64,000 nt of DNA from assembly GCA_019510125.1 (NCBI GenBank), contig JAEKKX010000008.1:1-64000 (forward strand). Direction: 5' to 3'. A program made the position numbers and the translations under genes. The notes below the pieces were generated by a model. That model was not told the origin of the DNA, made no database searches, and was given only the letters and a program-made list of their open reading frames with translations. This DNA comes from Lysobacterales bacterium. Its GTDB lineage: Bacteria; Pseudomonadota; Gammaproteobacteria; Xanthomonadales; Xanthomonadaceae. Shown piece after piece: positions 25,583 through 34,970 of the stretch. Position 1 is the first letter of the stretch. Each line of letters starts with the position of its first letter.

Positions 25583-26944
25583 ATGAGCTACCAGCCCGTT
25601 GCCGAATCCGCCACCCCCGAACCCTGCGACCTGCTGATCGAAGCCCGGCACGTGGTGCCGGTCGAGCCCCACGCGGTCGTGCTCGAACACCATGCGGTCG
25701 CGATCCGCGACGGGGTCATCCTCGCCGTGCTGCCGATCGCCGAGGCCCGCGCCCGCTTCGAGGCCAGGGAGACCGTCTCCCGCCCCGAGGGTGCGCTGAT
25801 CCCGGGCCTGGTCAACGCCCACGTCCACAACCCGATGACGCTGATGCGCGGGGTCGCCGACGACCTGCCGCTGAAGGTCTGGCTGCAGGAGCACATCTGG
25901 CCGATCGAGGGCGCGGTGATCGGCCCGGAGTTCGTGGCCGACGGGGTCGCGCTGGCGATCGCCGAGATGCTGCGCGGCGGCACCACCTGCTGCAACGAGA
26001 ACTACTTCTTCCCCGACGTGCAGGCCGCGACCTACAAGCGCCACGGCTTCCGCGCGATGGTCGGCCTGCCGGTGATCGACTTCCCGACCGCGTGGGCCAA
26101 GAGCGACGACGAATACTTCGACCGTGCCGGCGAAGTGCACGACCAGTGGCGCCACGACCGGCTGGTCGCCACCGCGTTCGCGCCGCACGCGCCGTACACG
26201 GTGTCGGACGAGAATTTCGAGCGCATCCGGATGCTGGCCGACCAGCTCGACATCCCGGTCCACCTGCACACCCACGAGACCGCGCAGGAAGTCGAGCAGT
26301 CGCAGGCCAAGCACGGCCAGCGCCCGCTCGCGCGGCTCGACCGGCTGGGGCTGGTCAACGACCGCCTGATCGCCGTGCACATGACCCAGCTCACCGACGC
26401 CGAGATCGCGCTGTGCGCGGCCCGCGGCGTGAGCGTGGTCCACTGCGTCGAATCCAACCTCAAGCTCGCCTCGGGCTTCTGCCCGGTGGCGAAGCTGCTC
26501 GGTGCGGGCGTCAACGTCGCCATCGGCACCGACGGCTGCGCCAGCAACAACGACCTGGACATGTTCGGAGAACTGCGCACCGCCGCGCTGCTGGCGAAGG
26601 CGGTCGCGCAGGACGCCGCCGCGTTCGACGCCGCCGCGGCGCTGCGCGCGGCGACGCTGGGCAGCGCGAAGGCGATGGGCCTCGACGCGCTGGTCGGCAG
26701 CCTCGCGCCGGGCAAGCAGGCCGACCTCGCCTGCATCGATCTGTCCGCGCTGGAGACCCAGCCGCTGTACCACGTGCTGTCGCAACTGGTCTACGCCACC
26801 GGCCGCCAGCAGGTCAGCGACGTGTGGATCGCCGGCAGGCCCAAACTGCGCGACCGCGTGCTGGTGGACATGGACCTCGACGGCATCCTCGCCAATGCGC
26901 GGCAGTGGCAGGAGCGGATCGGGGCGGTGGTGGTGGGCGGCTGA
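25583..26944 (+). CDS. mtaD: 5-methylthioadenosine/S-adenosylhomocysteine deaminase-type amidohydrolase
   Basis: 453 residues, TRZ/ATZ branch of the amidohydrolase superfamily. Metal ligands: NAHVHN (HxH), HLHTHE, later His in HMTQL and the Asp in GTDGCASNNDLDM. The order mtaD-ubiG-mupP matches pseudomonads, where the first gene is an MTA/SAH/adenosine-type deaminase; that and the motifs favour this role over the older N-ethylammeline chlorohydrolase label. Removing SAH/MTA would help the downstream SAM-dependent UbiG (inference). Confidence 0.85.
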   Translation: MSYQPVAESATPEPCDLLIEARHVVPVEPHAVVLEHHAVAIRDGVILAVLPIAEARARFEARETVSRPEGALIPGLVNAHVHNPMTLMRGVADDLPLKVWLQEHIWPIEGAVIGPEFVADGVALAIAEMLRGGTTCCNENYFFPDVQAATYKRHGFRAMVGLPVIDFPTAWAKSDDEYFDRAGEVHDQWRHDRLVATAFAPHAPYTVSDENFERIRMLADQLDIPVHLHTHETAQEVEQSQAKHGQRPLARLDRLGLVNDRLIAVHMTQLTDAEIALCAARGVSVVHCVESNLKLASGFCPVAKLLGAGVNVAIGTDGCASNNDLDMFGELRTAALLAKAVAQDAAAFDAAAALRAATLGSAKAMGLDALVGSLAPGKQADLACIDLSALETQPLYHVLSQLVYATGRQQVSDVWIAGRPKLRDRVLVDMDLDGILANARQWQERIGAVVVGG

Positions 26945-26947
26945 ATC

Positions 26948-27319
26948 ATGCCTCGGCACCTCCCGGCAGACGAGGTGGGATCGGCATTGCGCCGAGGCAA
27001 GACCGTGGAGCAATTCGTCGGATTGCGTGCGGACGGAAGCGGCTCCAGGATTTGCTGGCTGGAAATCCGGCCCGTCCGTGACGCATTCGAGGCTCACCGG
27101 TTCGACGTCGTGGATCACGGCGCACCCGACAGTCTCGATGTGTACGCCTGGGCCGATGGCGATGCGGAACAAGAATCCTCCATGTTCGCAACCCCTGAAG
27201 CAGCGATCGAATTCACGATAAAGCACTGGGGAGCAGATTCGCTGAAGTGGGTGAATCAAGGCGTCCTGCAGGACGAATACTGCGAAGCAATCCTCATGCG
27301 TCCGGAAACCGAAAATTGA
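26948..27319 (+). CDS. Small unrecognised cytosolic protein between mtaD and ubiG
   Basis: 123 residues; ATG 3 bases after the mtaD stop. Acidic, no signal peptide or membrane segment. Contains [21 protein letters not shown] and [21 protein letters not shown]. Codon use and base composition are less GC-rich than in both neighbours, and it interrupts a gene order (mtaD-ubiG) that is contiguous in related bacteria, so it looks like a recent insertion. Function unknown. Confidence 0.55.
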   Translation: MPRHLPADEVGSALRRGKTVEQFVGLRADGSGSRICWLEIRPVRDAFEAHRFDVVDHGAPDSLDVYAWADGDAEQESSMFATPEAAIEFTIKHWGADSLKWVNQGVLQDEYCEAILMRPETEN

Positions 27320-27330
27320 ACACTGATGCC

Positions 27331-28038
27331 ATGTCGACGGAATCGAACAACTTCAGCCAGGCCGAACTCGACAAGTTCAACGCGCTGGCGAACCGCTGGT
27401 GGGACCCCGAAGGTCCGCAGAAACCCCTCCACGCGCTCAATCCCGCGCGGTTGGGCTACGTGCGTGATCGCGCGACCCTGCGCGGCGCGCGGGCGCTCGA
27501 CGTCGGCTGCGGCGGCGGGCTGCTGAGCGAGGCGCTGGCGCGCGAGGGCGCCGACGTGACCGCGATCGACCTCGCGCCCGACCTGCTCAAGGTCGCGAAG
27601 CTGCATCGGCTGGAATCCGGCGTGCAGGTGGACTACCGCCTGAGCGCGGTCGAGGCGCTGGCCGCCGAAATGCCCGGCGCGTTCGACGTCGTCACCTGCA
27701 TGGAGATGCTCGAACACGTGCCCGACCCGGGGGCGGTCGTCGCCGCCTGCGCGACGCTGCTGAAGCCGGGCGGGCGGCTGTTCCTGTCCACGCTCAATCG
27801 CACGCCGGCGGCGTTCGCGCTGGCGATCGTCGGCGCCGAATACGTCGCGCGCATGCTGCCCAAAGGCACGCACCGCTACCGCGATTTCATCAAGCCGTCG
27901 GAGCTGGCGCAGTGGCTGCGCGCCGCGGACCTCGTGCTGGAGGACGTGAGCGGCCTGGTCTACGACCCGCTGCGCCACACCGCGCGCGTCGGCGACCGGA
28001 CCGACGTCAATTACCTGGCGTGCGCGGTGAAGCCGTGA
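27331..28038 (+). CDS. ubiG: Ubiquinone biosynthesis O-methyltransferase UbiG
   Basis: 235 residues from ATG 27331. Catalyses both O-methylations of ubiquinone synthesis. Class I SAM fold: [15 protein letters not shown] (motif I), [18 protein letters not shown], and the UbiG-specific [14 protein letters not shown]-terminus and [14 protein letters not shown] region. Stop overlaps the mupP GTG start by 3 bp (GTGA). Confidence 0.97.
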   Translation: MSTESNNFSQAELDKFNALANRWWDPEGPQKPLHALNPARLGYVRDRATLRGARALDVGCGGGLLSEALAREGADVTAIDLAPDLLKVAKLHRLESGVQVDYRLSAVEALAAEMPGAFDVVTCMEMLEHVPDPGAVVAACATLLKPGGRLFLSTLNRTPAAFALAIVGAEYVARMLPKGTHRYRDFIKPSELAQWLRAADLVLEDVSGLVYDPLRHTARVGDRTDVNYLACAVKP

Positions 28039-28721
28039 GCGGTGCGCGCTTCCCCCGCGGCGCGCTGTTCGACCTCGACGGCACGCTGCTCGACAGCGCG
28101 CCGGACATGGTGGCGGCGCTCAACGCGCTGCGGATCGAACGCGGCGAGCCGCCGATGCCGCTGGCCGACCTGCGCCCGCACGTGTCGAAGGGCGCGCGGG
28201 CGATGATCCGCGCCTCGTGGCCGCAGTTCGACGACGCCGCGCGCGAGGCGCTGGTGCAGCCGTTCCTCGACACCTACGAGCGCGAACTCGGCCGACACGG
28301 CGCGCCGTTCGACGGCATCGCCGAACTGCTCGATGCGCTGGAGGCCGATGGCGTGCGCTGGGGCATCGTCACCAACAAGCCCGAATACCTCGCCCGGCAA
28401 TTGATGCCGATGCTCGGCTGGCGCGAACGCTGCGGCGTGCTGATCGGCGGCGACACCCTGCCCGAGCGCAAGCCGCATCCGCTGCCGCTGCTGCACGCGG
28501 CCGAGGTGCTGGGCGTCGCGCCGGCCGACTGCGTCTACGTCGGCGACGACGAGCGCGACATCGTCGCCGCGCGCGCGGCCGGCATGCCGTCGATCGTCGC
28601 GCTGTGGGGCTACCGCCTGCCCGGCGACGCGCCGGAGGCGTGGGGCGGCGACACGATGATCGAGGCCTCGCGCACGCTGCTCTCGCCCGCGGTGTGGCCA
28701 GTCGCGGCCGCCACGCCATGA
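28035..28721 (+). CDS. mupP: HAD phosphatase, MurNAc-6-phosphate phosphatase (MupP)-like
   Basis: 228 residues from GTG 28035. HAD motifs: [11 protein letters not shown] (motif I nucleophile Asp), VTNKPEY (motif II), KPHPLPLL (motif III Lys) and VGDDERDI (motif IV). Often annotated phosphoglycolate phosphatase (gph). However, the ubiG-adjacent enzyme in Pseudomonas is MupP, of the anhydro-MurNAc recycling route that bypasses de novo UDP-MurNAc synthesis, and the ERGEPPMP...VSKGARAMI segment closely resembles it. The assignment is by resemblance and context; gph remains possible. Confidence 0.75.
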   Translation: MSGARFPRGALFDLDGTLLDSAPDMVAALNALRIERGEPPMPLADLRPHVSKGARAMIRASWPQFDDAAREALVQPFLDTYERELGRHGAPFDGIAELLDALEADGVRWGIVTNKPEYLARQLMPMLGWRERCGVLIGGDTLPERKPHPLPLLHAAEVLGVAPADCVYVGDDERDIVAARAAGMPSIVALWGYRLPGDAPEAWGGDTMIEASRTLLSPAVWPVAAATP

Positions 28722-29428
28722 ACGACGCCGCGAACGCCGCCGCAAATGCCCCCGCGGCCGGCGACCCCGCCCGCGACGATCTGCTCGACAAGTGGCGCGG
28801 GCGCTGGCCGGAGTGGCGCATCGCGCAGGCGTTCGTGCCCGAGGCCCAGCGCGCGACCGCCGAAGCCTGGTTCGCGCTGCTGCAGGAATGGACCGATGCG
28901 GCCTGGGCCGGCGCCGACCCGACCCCGGGCTTCGCCAAGTTGGCCTGGTGGCAGGAAGAACTGCGCGGCTGGGCGAAGGGCGCGCGCCGCCATCCGCTGG
29001 GGCGCGATCTGCACAGGCGGCCGCTGCCGTGGGACGCGCTCGCCGCCGCGCTGCCGGCGCTGCAGGCCGCGCGCGAGCCGCTGGCCGCGGACATGCGCGA
29101 TGCGGCCGCGCTCGCGGCGTTGCGGCCGCTGGCCGAGGCCGCCGCGCATGGCGAGGCCGTGCTGTTCGGCGGCGACGCGGGGGCGGTCCCGGGCGATGCC
29201 TTCCCGTGGCTCGCCGCGCACGCGCTGCGGCCGCGCGCGGACGCGCACGCCGCCGCCCGCGCCTGGGCGCGCGCGCTGCCGGCGCCGGCGCGCGCGGGCA
29301 CCCGTCCGCGACGCGTGTACGACGCGCTGGCGCAGGCGCGGCTGCGGTGTTTCGGGACGATGGGCGTGCCGCTGCCGCTGTCGCCGCTGCCGACGCTGTG
29401 GCGGAGCTGGCGCGCCGCGCGCGGCTGA
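28718..29428 (+). CDS. Squalene/phytoene synthase-like protein
   Basis: 236 residues; ATG 28718 overlaps the mupP stop (ATGA). The segment KLAWWQEELRGWAKGARRHPLG aligns with the RLxWWxDEL..HP helix of the trans-isoprenyl diphosphate synthase (SQS/PSY) family, but the Asp-rich DxxxD motifs are poorly kept (DMRDAAAL, RVYDALAQARL), and the protein is shorter than catalytic members (about 280-350). It may be a non-catalytic relative of the NDUFAF6 type. Location after ubiG/mupP suggests expression with that operon. Confidence 0.55.
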   Translation: MNDAANAAANAPAAGDPARDDLLDKWRGRWPEWRIAQAFVPEAQRATAEAWFALLQEWTDAAWAGADPTPGFAKLAWWQEELRGWAKGARRHPLGRDLHRRPLPWDALAAALPALQAAREPLAADMRDAAALAALRPLAEAAAHGEAVLFGGDAGAVPGDAFPWLAAHALRPRADAHAAARAWARALPAPARAGTRPRRVYDALAQARLRCFGTMGVPLPLSPLPTLWRSWRAARG

Positions 29429-29552
29429 GCCCGCCGCAGGCCGGCCAGACGGCGCCCGGACCGCGCAAAACGCATCGTTCCGGGCCCATTCGGGGTGTCG
29501 CGGACGGGGGTGGGTACAATGCCCGCCCGGCCCGTTTCCCCGATCCCCGCCC

Positions 29553-30482
29553 GTGACGCCTCCCTCGCACCCCCAGTCCGCCCTGCCCGATGTCGCCGGC
29601 GACGCCGCCGCGGCGGCGCGCCCGCTGGACTGGGTCGGCATGCGCGGGATCGCGCTGCCGCTGCGCCTGCGCGGCGGCGAGGGCGAGGTGCAGGTGCCGG
29701 CGGCGGTCGACGTGTTCGTCGATCTCCGCGACGCCGACGCCCGCGGCATCCACATGTCGCGACTCTATCTCGAACTGCAGCGCAGCCTCGCCGCCCAGGC
29801 GCTGGCGCCAGCGCGCCTGCGGCGCGTGCTCCAGGCCTGCGTCGAGTCGCAGGGCGCGCTCTCGACCTCGGCGCGGCTGGTGCTGCGCTACGACCTGATG
29901 CTCGAACGCCGTGCGCTGGCCAGCGAGCACGCCGGCTGGAAGCGCTACCCGATCGAGCTCGACGCGGCGCTCGTCGACGGCCACCTGTCGCTGGCCTTGG
30001 CGTTCTCGGTCGAATACTCCAGCACCTGTCCCGCCTCCGCGGCGCTGTCGCGTCAGCTCAACGCCGAGCGTTTCGCCGAGGACTTCGCGGTCGCGCATCC
30101 GCTGTCCACGCAGGTCGTGCGCGACTGGCTGGCGTCGGAACGCGGCCTCGCCGCCACGCCGCACGCGCAGCGCAGTCGCGCCGAAGTGCGCGCGACGCTG
30201 CAGCCGACGTTCGACGAACTGCCCGCGGCCGAATGGATCGACCGGGTCGAGGCCGCGCTGGGCACCCCGGTGCAGACCGCGGTGAAGCGCGAGGACGAAC
30301 AGGCGTTCGCGCGTCTCAACGCAGAGAATCTGATGTTCTGCGAGGACGCCGCGCGCCGGGTCGCCGCGGCGCTCGCGGACGATCCGCGCGTGCTTCGCTA
30401 CGAGGCGCGCGTCTCGCATCACGAAAGCCTGCATCCGCACGACGCGGTGGCGCAGGTGTCGGGACGCGGCCGCGCCGCTTGA
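29553..30482 (+). CDS. folE2: GTP cyclohydrolase FolE2 (type IB)
   Basis: 309 residues from GTG 29553. Converts GTP to 7,8-dihydroneopterin triphosphate for folate and queuosine synthesis. The opening LPDVAGDA....LDWVGMRGIALPL and the VEYSSTCPASAALSRQ motif with the metal-binding Cys are FolE2 hallmarks; HHESLHPHDAVA supplies C-terminal His. A TACAAT hexamer at 29515-29520 is a plausible -10. FolE2 can use metals other than zinc and is often Zur-regulated, but no Zur box was recognised here. Confidence 0.93.
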   Translation: MTPPSHPQSALPDVAGDAAAAARPLDWVGMRGIALPLRLRGGEGEVQVPAAVDVFVDLRDADARGIHMSRLYLELQRSLAAQALAPARLRRVLQACVESQGALSTSARLVLRYDLMLERRALASEHAGWKRYPIELDAALVDGHLSLALAFSVEYSSTCPASAALSRQLNAERFAEDFAVAHPLSTQVVRDWLASERGLAATPHAQRSRAEVRATLQPTFDELPAAEWIDRVEAALGTPVQTAVKREDEQAFARLNAENLMFCEDAARRVAAALADDPRVLRYEARVSHHESLHPHDAVAQVSGRGRAA

Positions 30483-30578
30483 ATCCCGTGCGACGACGCG
30501 CATCGCGCGTCGGTGCGCGCACTTCCATCGATCGTCTCATCGAAGCAGCGCGTTGACGCAGTGCGTCATGCGCTGTCG

Positions 30579-30607
30579 TTGTGGCGCGCATGCGGATTGC
30601 GTATGCT
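30579..30607 (+). promoter_or_regulatory. Sigma-70-like promoter before the monohaem lipoprotein gene
   Basis: TTGTGG (30579-30584), 17-bp spacer, TATGCT (30602-30607). It lies 112 bp upstream of the ATG, leaving a leader of about 105 nt. The rest of 30483-30578 shows no gene. Confidence 0.55.
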
Positions 30608-30718
30608 CGCCCGGTCCGCGGCCGGGCGCCGGGGGCGACTGCCGTCACAGGGGGTGTGGCGCGAGGAAACCGGGACGCGAGGCATCCCCGTTCACCGTCG
30701 TTCGACACAGGAGGTCAC

Positions 30719-32233
30719 ATGAAGACGCGTTTGCTCGCGCTGTCCACCGCGGCGCTGTTGCTCGCCGCCTGCAATCAGGAAACACCGCCGCCGCCCCAGC
30801 CCGCGCCGGCCGAACCCGCCGCGACCGCCGCGCCGGCCCCCGCGGTCGAAGGCGTGAAGCCGGTCGACGTCCCCGCAGGCTACGGCTATCCGGGCAACCG
30901 CGACGAGTTCCAGGCCTGGGCCGACGCCTGGAAGATCGACGACATCACCACCGCCGCCTGGAACCTGTGGGCCGGCATGACCAGCGACTCCGGCCAGAAG
31001 TGGAACGGCGCCGTGCTGCCGGTGTGGGAGACCTGGTGCGGCAACGAGGAAGTGTTCTCGCCCGCCGGTTGCCAGGCCATGGGGCGACCGGCGCACGGGT
31101 TCATGCGTCCCCACCAGATCGGCCACATGGCGCGGCTCAAGGGCGCCGCCGTGCCGACCGACACCGCGGTCGTCTCGTTCAACAAGTTCAATCCGTCGAT
31201 GGCGGCCTACATCGCCGCGCGCCATGCCGGTCCGGGCGGCGAGTACGCCTACAACGCGATGCAGGACCTCGCCAACCTCAACGCGGCGTGGCCGGCGGAA
31301 ACGCCGATCGCCTCGCGGACCCTGGAGGACGCGCCGTACCAGCCCGACGAGGGCGACAAGATCGGCTTCGCCGGCATGGAGACCAAGCCGGTGATGTTCC
31401 TGGTGAAGGATCCGAAGAACCTGCCGCAGGGCCAGGCGCTGACGCCGGTGCCGCTGTGGCAGGGCACCGCGCAATCGAACGCGCCGGCCAACGCCGTGCC
31501 CGAATCGTGGTTCACCTGCGTGCTGCTCGATCCGGCCAACACCTCGGCGCCCGACACCGCGCCGGTCGCGGCGACGCCGGAACAGGTGGCGCAGGCGGTG
31601 CCGAACAGCACCTATGCCTGCGATCCGAAGAAGTACCTGTACGCGCCGCTGTCGACGATCTACAGCTTCCGCATGGACCAGGCCGAGGCCGATGCGTGGA
31701 ACGAGGCGCAGGCGGGCAACGATTCGGGCGTGAAGGCCCAGTCCGGCGACTACACCGTGCTGGCGGCCATGCACGTCAACACCAAGGCGATCTCCAACTG
31801 GACCTGGGAGACCTTCTGGTGGCAGCCCGGCGGCGACACGCCCGGCGGCTTCCCGGGCAGCAAGCAGGGCATGACCGACAACGTCGCCGGCGCCTGGCGC
31901 AACTACGCGATGTGCACCGCCTGGAACCAGACCAAGGGCAACGCGTCGAAGGACATGGTGGTGTGCTTCAACCCGTATCTGGAGACCTCGACCGGCATCC
32001 CGGCGGGCCAGACCAGCAACTGCATGAGCTGCCATGGCACCGCGACCGTGGGCTCGCCGCTGACCGGCACGCCGCCGTCGCTGCCGACGCTGGATTACCC
32101 GCCGGCCTACAAGAAGCCGATCGACTTCAAGAACGATCCGCGCTACGCCACCTTCACCCGCACCGACTTCTCGTGGGCGATCCCGGGCAATGCCTTCCAG
32201 CCCGCGACGCCGCCGGCCGACGCGAAGAAGTAA
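30719..32233 (+). CDS. Envelope lipoprotein with one c-type haem site
   Basis: 504 residues from ATG 30719 with AGGAGG 5 nt upstream. Lipoprotein signal with lipobox LLAA-Cys18, then a Pro/Ala-rich tether. A single CMSCH haem motif occurs at 435-439 near the C-terminus (NCMSCHGTA). The long middle region is rich in Trp (WADAWKIDDITTAAWNLW, ISNWTWETFWWQPG) and contains paired cysteines (VWETWCGNEEVFSPAGC, TCVLLDP...TYACDPK) likely forming disulfides. Seen in various proteobacteria as a hypothetical or cytochrome-c-like protein; substrate unknown. Followed by a terminator. Confidence 0.7.
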   Translation: MKTRLLALSTAALLLAACNQETPPPPQPAPAEPAATAAPAPAVEGVKPVDVPAGYGYPGNRDEFQAWADAWKIDDITTAAWNLWAGMTSDSGQKWNGAVLPVWETWCGNEEVFSPAGCQAMGRPAHGFMRPHQIGHMARLKGAAVPTDTAVVSFNKFNPSMAAYIAARHAGPGGEYAYNAMQDLANLNAAWPAETPIASRTLEDAPYQPDEGDKIGFAGMETKPVMFLVKDPKNLPQGQALTPVPLWQGTAQSNAPANAVPESWFTCVLLDPANTSAPDTAPVAATPEQVAQAVPNSTYACDPKKYLYAPLSTIYSFRMDQAEADAWNEAQAGNDSGVKAQSGDYTVLAAMHVNTKAISNWTWETFWWQPGGDTPGGFPGSKQGMTDNVAGAWRNYAMCTAWNQTKGNASKDMVVCFNPYLETSTGIPAGQTSNCMSCHGTATVGSPLTGTPPSLPTLDYPPAYKKPIDFKNDPRYATFTRTDFSWAIPGNAFQPATPPADAKK

Positions 32234-32253
32234 GGCCGCGACACCCGTGGACG

Positions 32254-32290
32254 AGAACGGCCCGGCGCAATGCCGGGCCGTTTTCGTTTG
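32254..32290 (+). terminator. Terminator after the monohaem lipoprotein
   Basis: Stem AACGGCCCGGC/GCCGGGCCGTT with loop GCAAT, followed by TTCGTTT. Confidence 0.85.
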
Positions 32291-32389
32291 CGGCCTTCGC
32301 GGCGTTCGTCTGTCGTCGCCGACTCGCCGTTGCGATGGCGGCCCGGGGAAGTGCGGCAATGCGGAGGCGCGCGGTCATGGAAAGCTCGC

Positions 32390-32462
32390 GTCATCCTCGC
32401 GCAAGCGGGGCGCCCTGCGTGATCGCTTCGGAATCCCGGGTCCTCGCTTGCGCGAGGATGAC
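32390..32462. repeat. Paired inverted REP-like element (GTCATCCTCGC family)
   Basis: GTCATCCTCGCGCAAGCG at the left and CGCTTGCGCGAGGATGAC at the right are inverted copies about 40 bp apart. The same bipartite element occurs at 47077-47149 and 47367-47439. Confidence 0.85.
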
Positions 32463-32487
32463 GGTGTGGATGGCGCGTCGCGGCGGT

Positions 32488-32742
32488 GACGCCTGCCGGC
32501 GACTTCGTTTTCGGCAGCACCCGCAGCGGGTCGATGCGCACATCGAACCGCGCCGGGCAGGCGTTGGAGGGGCGCGACAAGGGTCGCGCCGCGGCGCGCG
32601 GTGGCGCTGCAGGGTCAGGGTGTGGTCTTGCCCGCGGGTTCAAGCACCAGCAGCGGGTCGATGCGCACATCGAACCGCGCCGAGCAGGCGTTGCAGGGAC
32701 GCGGCAGGGGGTGCGCCGCAGCGCGCGGTGGCGCTGGCAGGG
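32488..32742 (-). repeat. Two extra tandem copies of the M23 peptidase 3' end
   Basis: The last 18-20 codons and about 70 bp of downstream sequence of the adjacent peptidase gene recur at periods of 127-128 bp (anchor AGCAC at 32516, 32643 and 32771). On the minus strand the copies still encode FDVRIDPLLVLEPAGKTTP (stop at 32615) and FDVRIDPLRVLPKT, compared with FDTRIDPLLVLEPAGKTAP at the real gene end. They lack any start and are non-coding remnants. Confidence 0.9.
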
Positions 32743-33618
32743 TCAGGGTGCGGTCTTGCCCGCGGGCTCGAGCACCAGCAAGGGGTCGATGCGGGTATCG
32801 AACCAGTTCATCCCCCAGTGCAGGTGCGGCCCGGTCGCGCGCCCGGTCGCGCCGACCGCCGCGAACACCTGGCCCTGCGCCACGCGGTCGCCGACCTTCA
32901 CGTCGATCCGCGAGAGATGCAGGAAGTTGGAGCTGACCCCGGCGCCGTGGTCGATCACCACCGTGCCGCCGGTGAGGTAAAGGTCGGGATCGGCGAAGGT
33001 GACGACGCCGCCGGCGGGCGCCTTCACCGGCGTGCCCTGCGCGGCGGCGATGTCCATGCCGGAGTGCGGCGACTTGGGCGTGCCGTTGTAGACGCGCTGG
33101 TTGCCGAAGCGGCCGCTGATCCGGCCCTGCACCGGCCACACGAACGGCTGCGCGAACTCCTCGCGGGCGTCGTCGCGGGTGCGCACGGCGGCGACCCGCG
33201 CCTGTTCGCGCTCGATCCGCGCGGCGATGTCCGGCGGTGGATTCACGGTCTTCGGCGGCACCCCGTCGATCTGCTCGATCGGCCAGTCGCGCGGAGTGAC
33301 GTCGACAAGACGTTCGCCGCTGCCGCCGCCCGGCACGGACACCAGCACGCGCAGCGGCCCGGTGGCGTCGCGGCCGATGCCGAACGCGAACACGCCGTCC
33401 GGCGCCACCCGCAGCGTGCGGCCGGCGTAGTCGGCGAGGGCGCCGGGCCGGGTGCGGCCGATCACCAGCGACCCCTGCGCCGCCGAGGCCGGCAGCTCGA
33501 TCGACACCGCCGGCGCCGGCTGCGGCGCGGGACGCGCGGGTGCGGCGGTGCGCGGGGACGCGCCCGCGCAGGCAGCGAGCGCCAGCGCGAGGGCCGGCGC
33601 GAGACGCAGGCGGCTCAT
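32743..33618 (-). CDS. M23-family (LytM-type) peptidase, lipoprotein
   Basis: 291 residues from ATG 33618, overlapping the pyrC stop (ATGA). Signal with lipobox ALAA-Cys17, a Pro-rich tether, a beta-rich domain (about 40-150) and a C-terminal LytM domain: HSGMDIAA (zinc His and Asp) and GPHLHWGMNWF (HxH). A murein endopeptidase or amidase activator acting on peptidoglycan from the outer-membrane side is expected. All zinc ligands are present, so it is probably catalytically active. Its 3' end is duplicated twice downstream. Confidence 0.85.
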   Translation of the reverse strand: MSRLRLAPALALALAACAGASPRTAAPARPAPQPAPAVSIELPASAAQGSLVIGRTRPGALADYAGRTLRVAPDGVFAFGIGRDATGPLRVLVSVPGGGSGERLVDVTPRDWPIEQIDGVPPKTVNPPPDIAARIEREQARVAAVRTRDDAREEFAQPFVWPVQGRISGRFGNQRVYNGTPKSPHSGMDIAAAQGTPVKAPAGGVVTFADPDLYLTGGTVVIDHGAGVSSNFLHLSRIDVKVGDRVAQGQVFAAVGATGRATGPHLHWGMNWFDTRIDPLLVLEPAGKTAP

Positions 33619-34970
33619 CGATCGAACGCCAGGCGCTGGCCGCGCGGCGCGCCCACCAGGCGCTGCCCGTCCCAGGCGAGATGGCCGTTGACCCAGGTCG
33701 AGGCGATGCGCGAGCGGAAGGTCGTGCCCTCGAACGGCGACCAGCCGCACTTGGACAGCACCTGCTCGCGTTCGACCGTGAACGGTACGTCCTCGACCAG
33801 CACCAGGTCGGCGGCGTAGCCCTCGCGCAGGAAACCGCGGTCCGCGACGTCGAACAGTTGCGCCGGGGCATGCGCGAACTTCTGCACCACCTGCGCCGCG
33901 GTGAACGCCCCCTCGTGCACGCACTCGAGCGCGGCGACCAGCGCGAACTGGACCAGCGGCAGGCCGCTGGGCGCGCGCAGGTAGGGCGACTGCTTTTCCT
34001 CCAGCGTATGCGGGGCGTGGTCGGTGGCGAGCACGTCGATGATGTCGTCGGCGAGCGCCGCGGTCAGCGCGATGCGGTCGGTCGCGTCCTTGATCGCCGG
34101 ATTGCACTTGATGAAGTTGCCGCGGGTCGCGTAGTCGGCGCGATCGAAGCGCAGGAAGTGGATGCAGGTCTCGGCGGTGATGCGCTTGCGAGTGCCGTCG
34201 GCGCGGATCAGCGGGCCGCGCTCGAACAGCGCCAGCTCGTCCGCGGTCGAGATGTGCAGCACGTGCAGGCGCGCGTCGTGGCGGCGCGCCAGCGCCATCG
34301 CGAGCCGGGTCGACTGGATGCAGGCCTCGCGCGAGCGGATGTCCGGGTGGCATTCGACCGGGATGTCGTCGCCGTAGCGCGCGCGGTACTCGGCCAGCCG
34401 CGCCTCGATCATCGGCGTGTCTTCGCAGTGGGTGATGATCGGCGTCGGCGCGTCGCGGAACACCGCGTCGAGGATCTCGGGATCGTCCACCAGCATGTTG
34501 CCGGTGGAGGCGCCCATGAAGATCTTGATGCCCGGCGCCGCCTTCGGGTCCAGCGCGCGGATCGCCTCCAGGTTCGAGGTGCTGGTGCCGAGGTAGAAGC
34601 CGTAGTTGCCCCAGGCGCGGCCGGCGGCGCCGGCGTACTTGGCCTCCAGCGCCGCGCTGTCGAGCGTCGGCGGGCTGGTGTTGGGCATGTCCATGAAGCT
34701 GGTGATGCCCCCGGCGACCGCGGCCGCCGATTCGGTCGCCTGGTCGCCCTTGTGGGTGAGCCCGGGTTCGCGGAAGTGGACCTGGTCGTCGATCATCCCG
34801 GGCATCAGCCGGCGCCCGGCGGCGTCGATCACGGTCTCGCCGGCGCGTGCGACGAGGCCCGTGCCGATGGCCGCGATCCGGCCGTCGGCGATGCGCAGGT
34901 CGCCGTCGGTCTCGCGACCTTCGTTGACCAGGCGGGCGTTGACGATGAGGGTGGCGGGGGAAGCGGTCAT
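33615..34970 (-). CDS. pyrC: Dihydroorotase
   Basis: 451 residues from ATG 34970, overlapping the yidD stop by 4 bp; an in-frame GTG at 35036 lies inside yidD and is less likely. Interconverts carbamoyl-aspartate and dihydroorotate in pyrimidine synthesis. Metal-binding [15 protein letters not shown] (HxR), HCED, HVLHIST and [12 protein letters not shown] with the catalytic Asp; GNFIKCNP is the conserved substrate loop. Type I (longer, about 430-450 residues) rather than the E. coli type II form. Confidence 0.93.
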   Translation of the reverse strand: MTASPATLIVNARLVNEGRETDGDLRIADGRIAAIGTGLVARAGETVIDAAGRRLMPGMIDDQVHFREPGLTHKGDQATESAAAVAGGITSFMDMPNTSPPTLDSAALEAKYAGAAGRAWGNYGFYLGTSTSNLEAIRALDPKAAPGIKIFMGASTGNMLVDDPEILDAVFRDAPTPIITHCEDTPMIEARLAEYRARYGDDIPVECHPDIRSREACIQSTRLAMALARRHDARLHVLHISTADELALFERGPLIRADGTRKRITAETCIHFLRFDRADYATRGNFIKCNPAIKDATDRIALTAALADDIIDVLATDHAPHTLEEKQSPYLRAPSGLPLVQFALVAALECVHEGAFTAAQVVQKFAHAPAQLFDVADRGFLREGYAADLVLVEDVPFTVEREQVLSKCGWSPFEGTTFRSRIASTWVNGHLAWDGQRLVGAPRGQRLAFDR

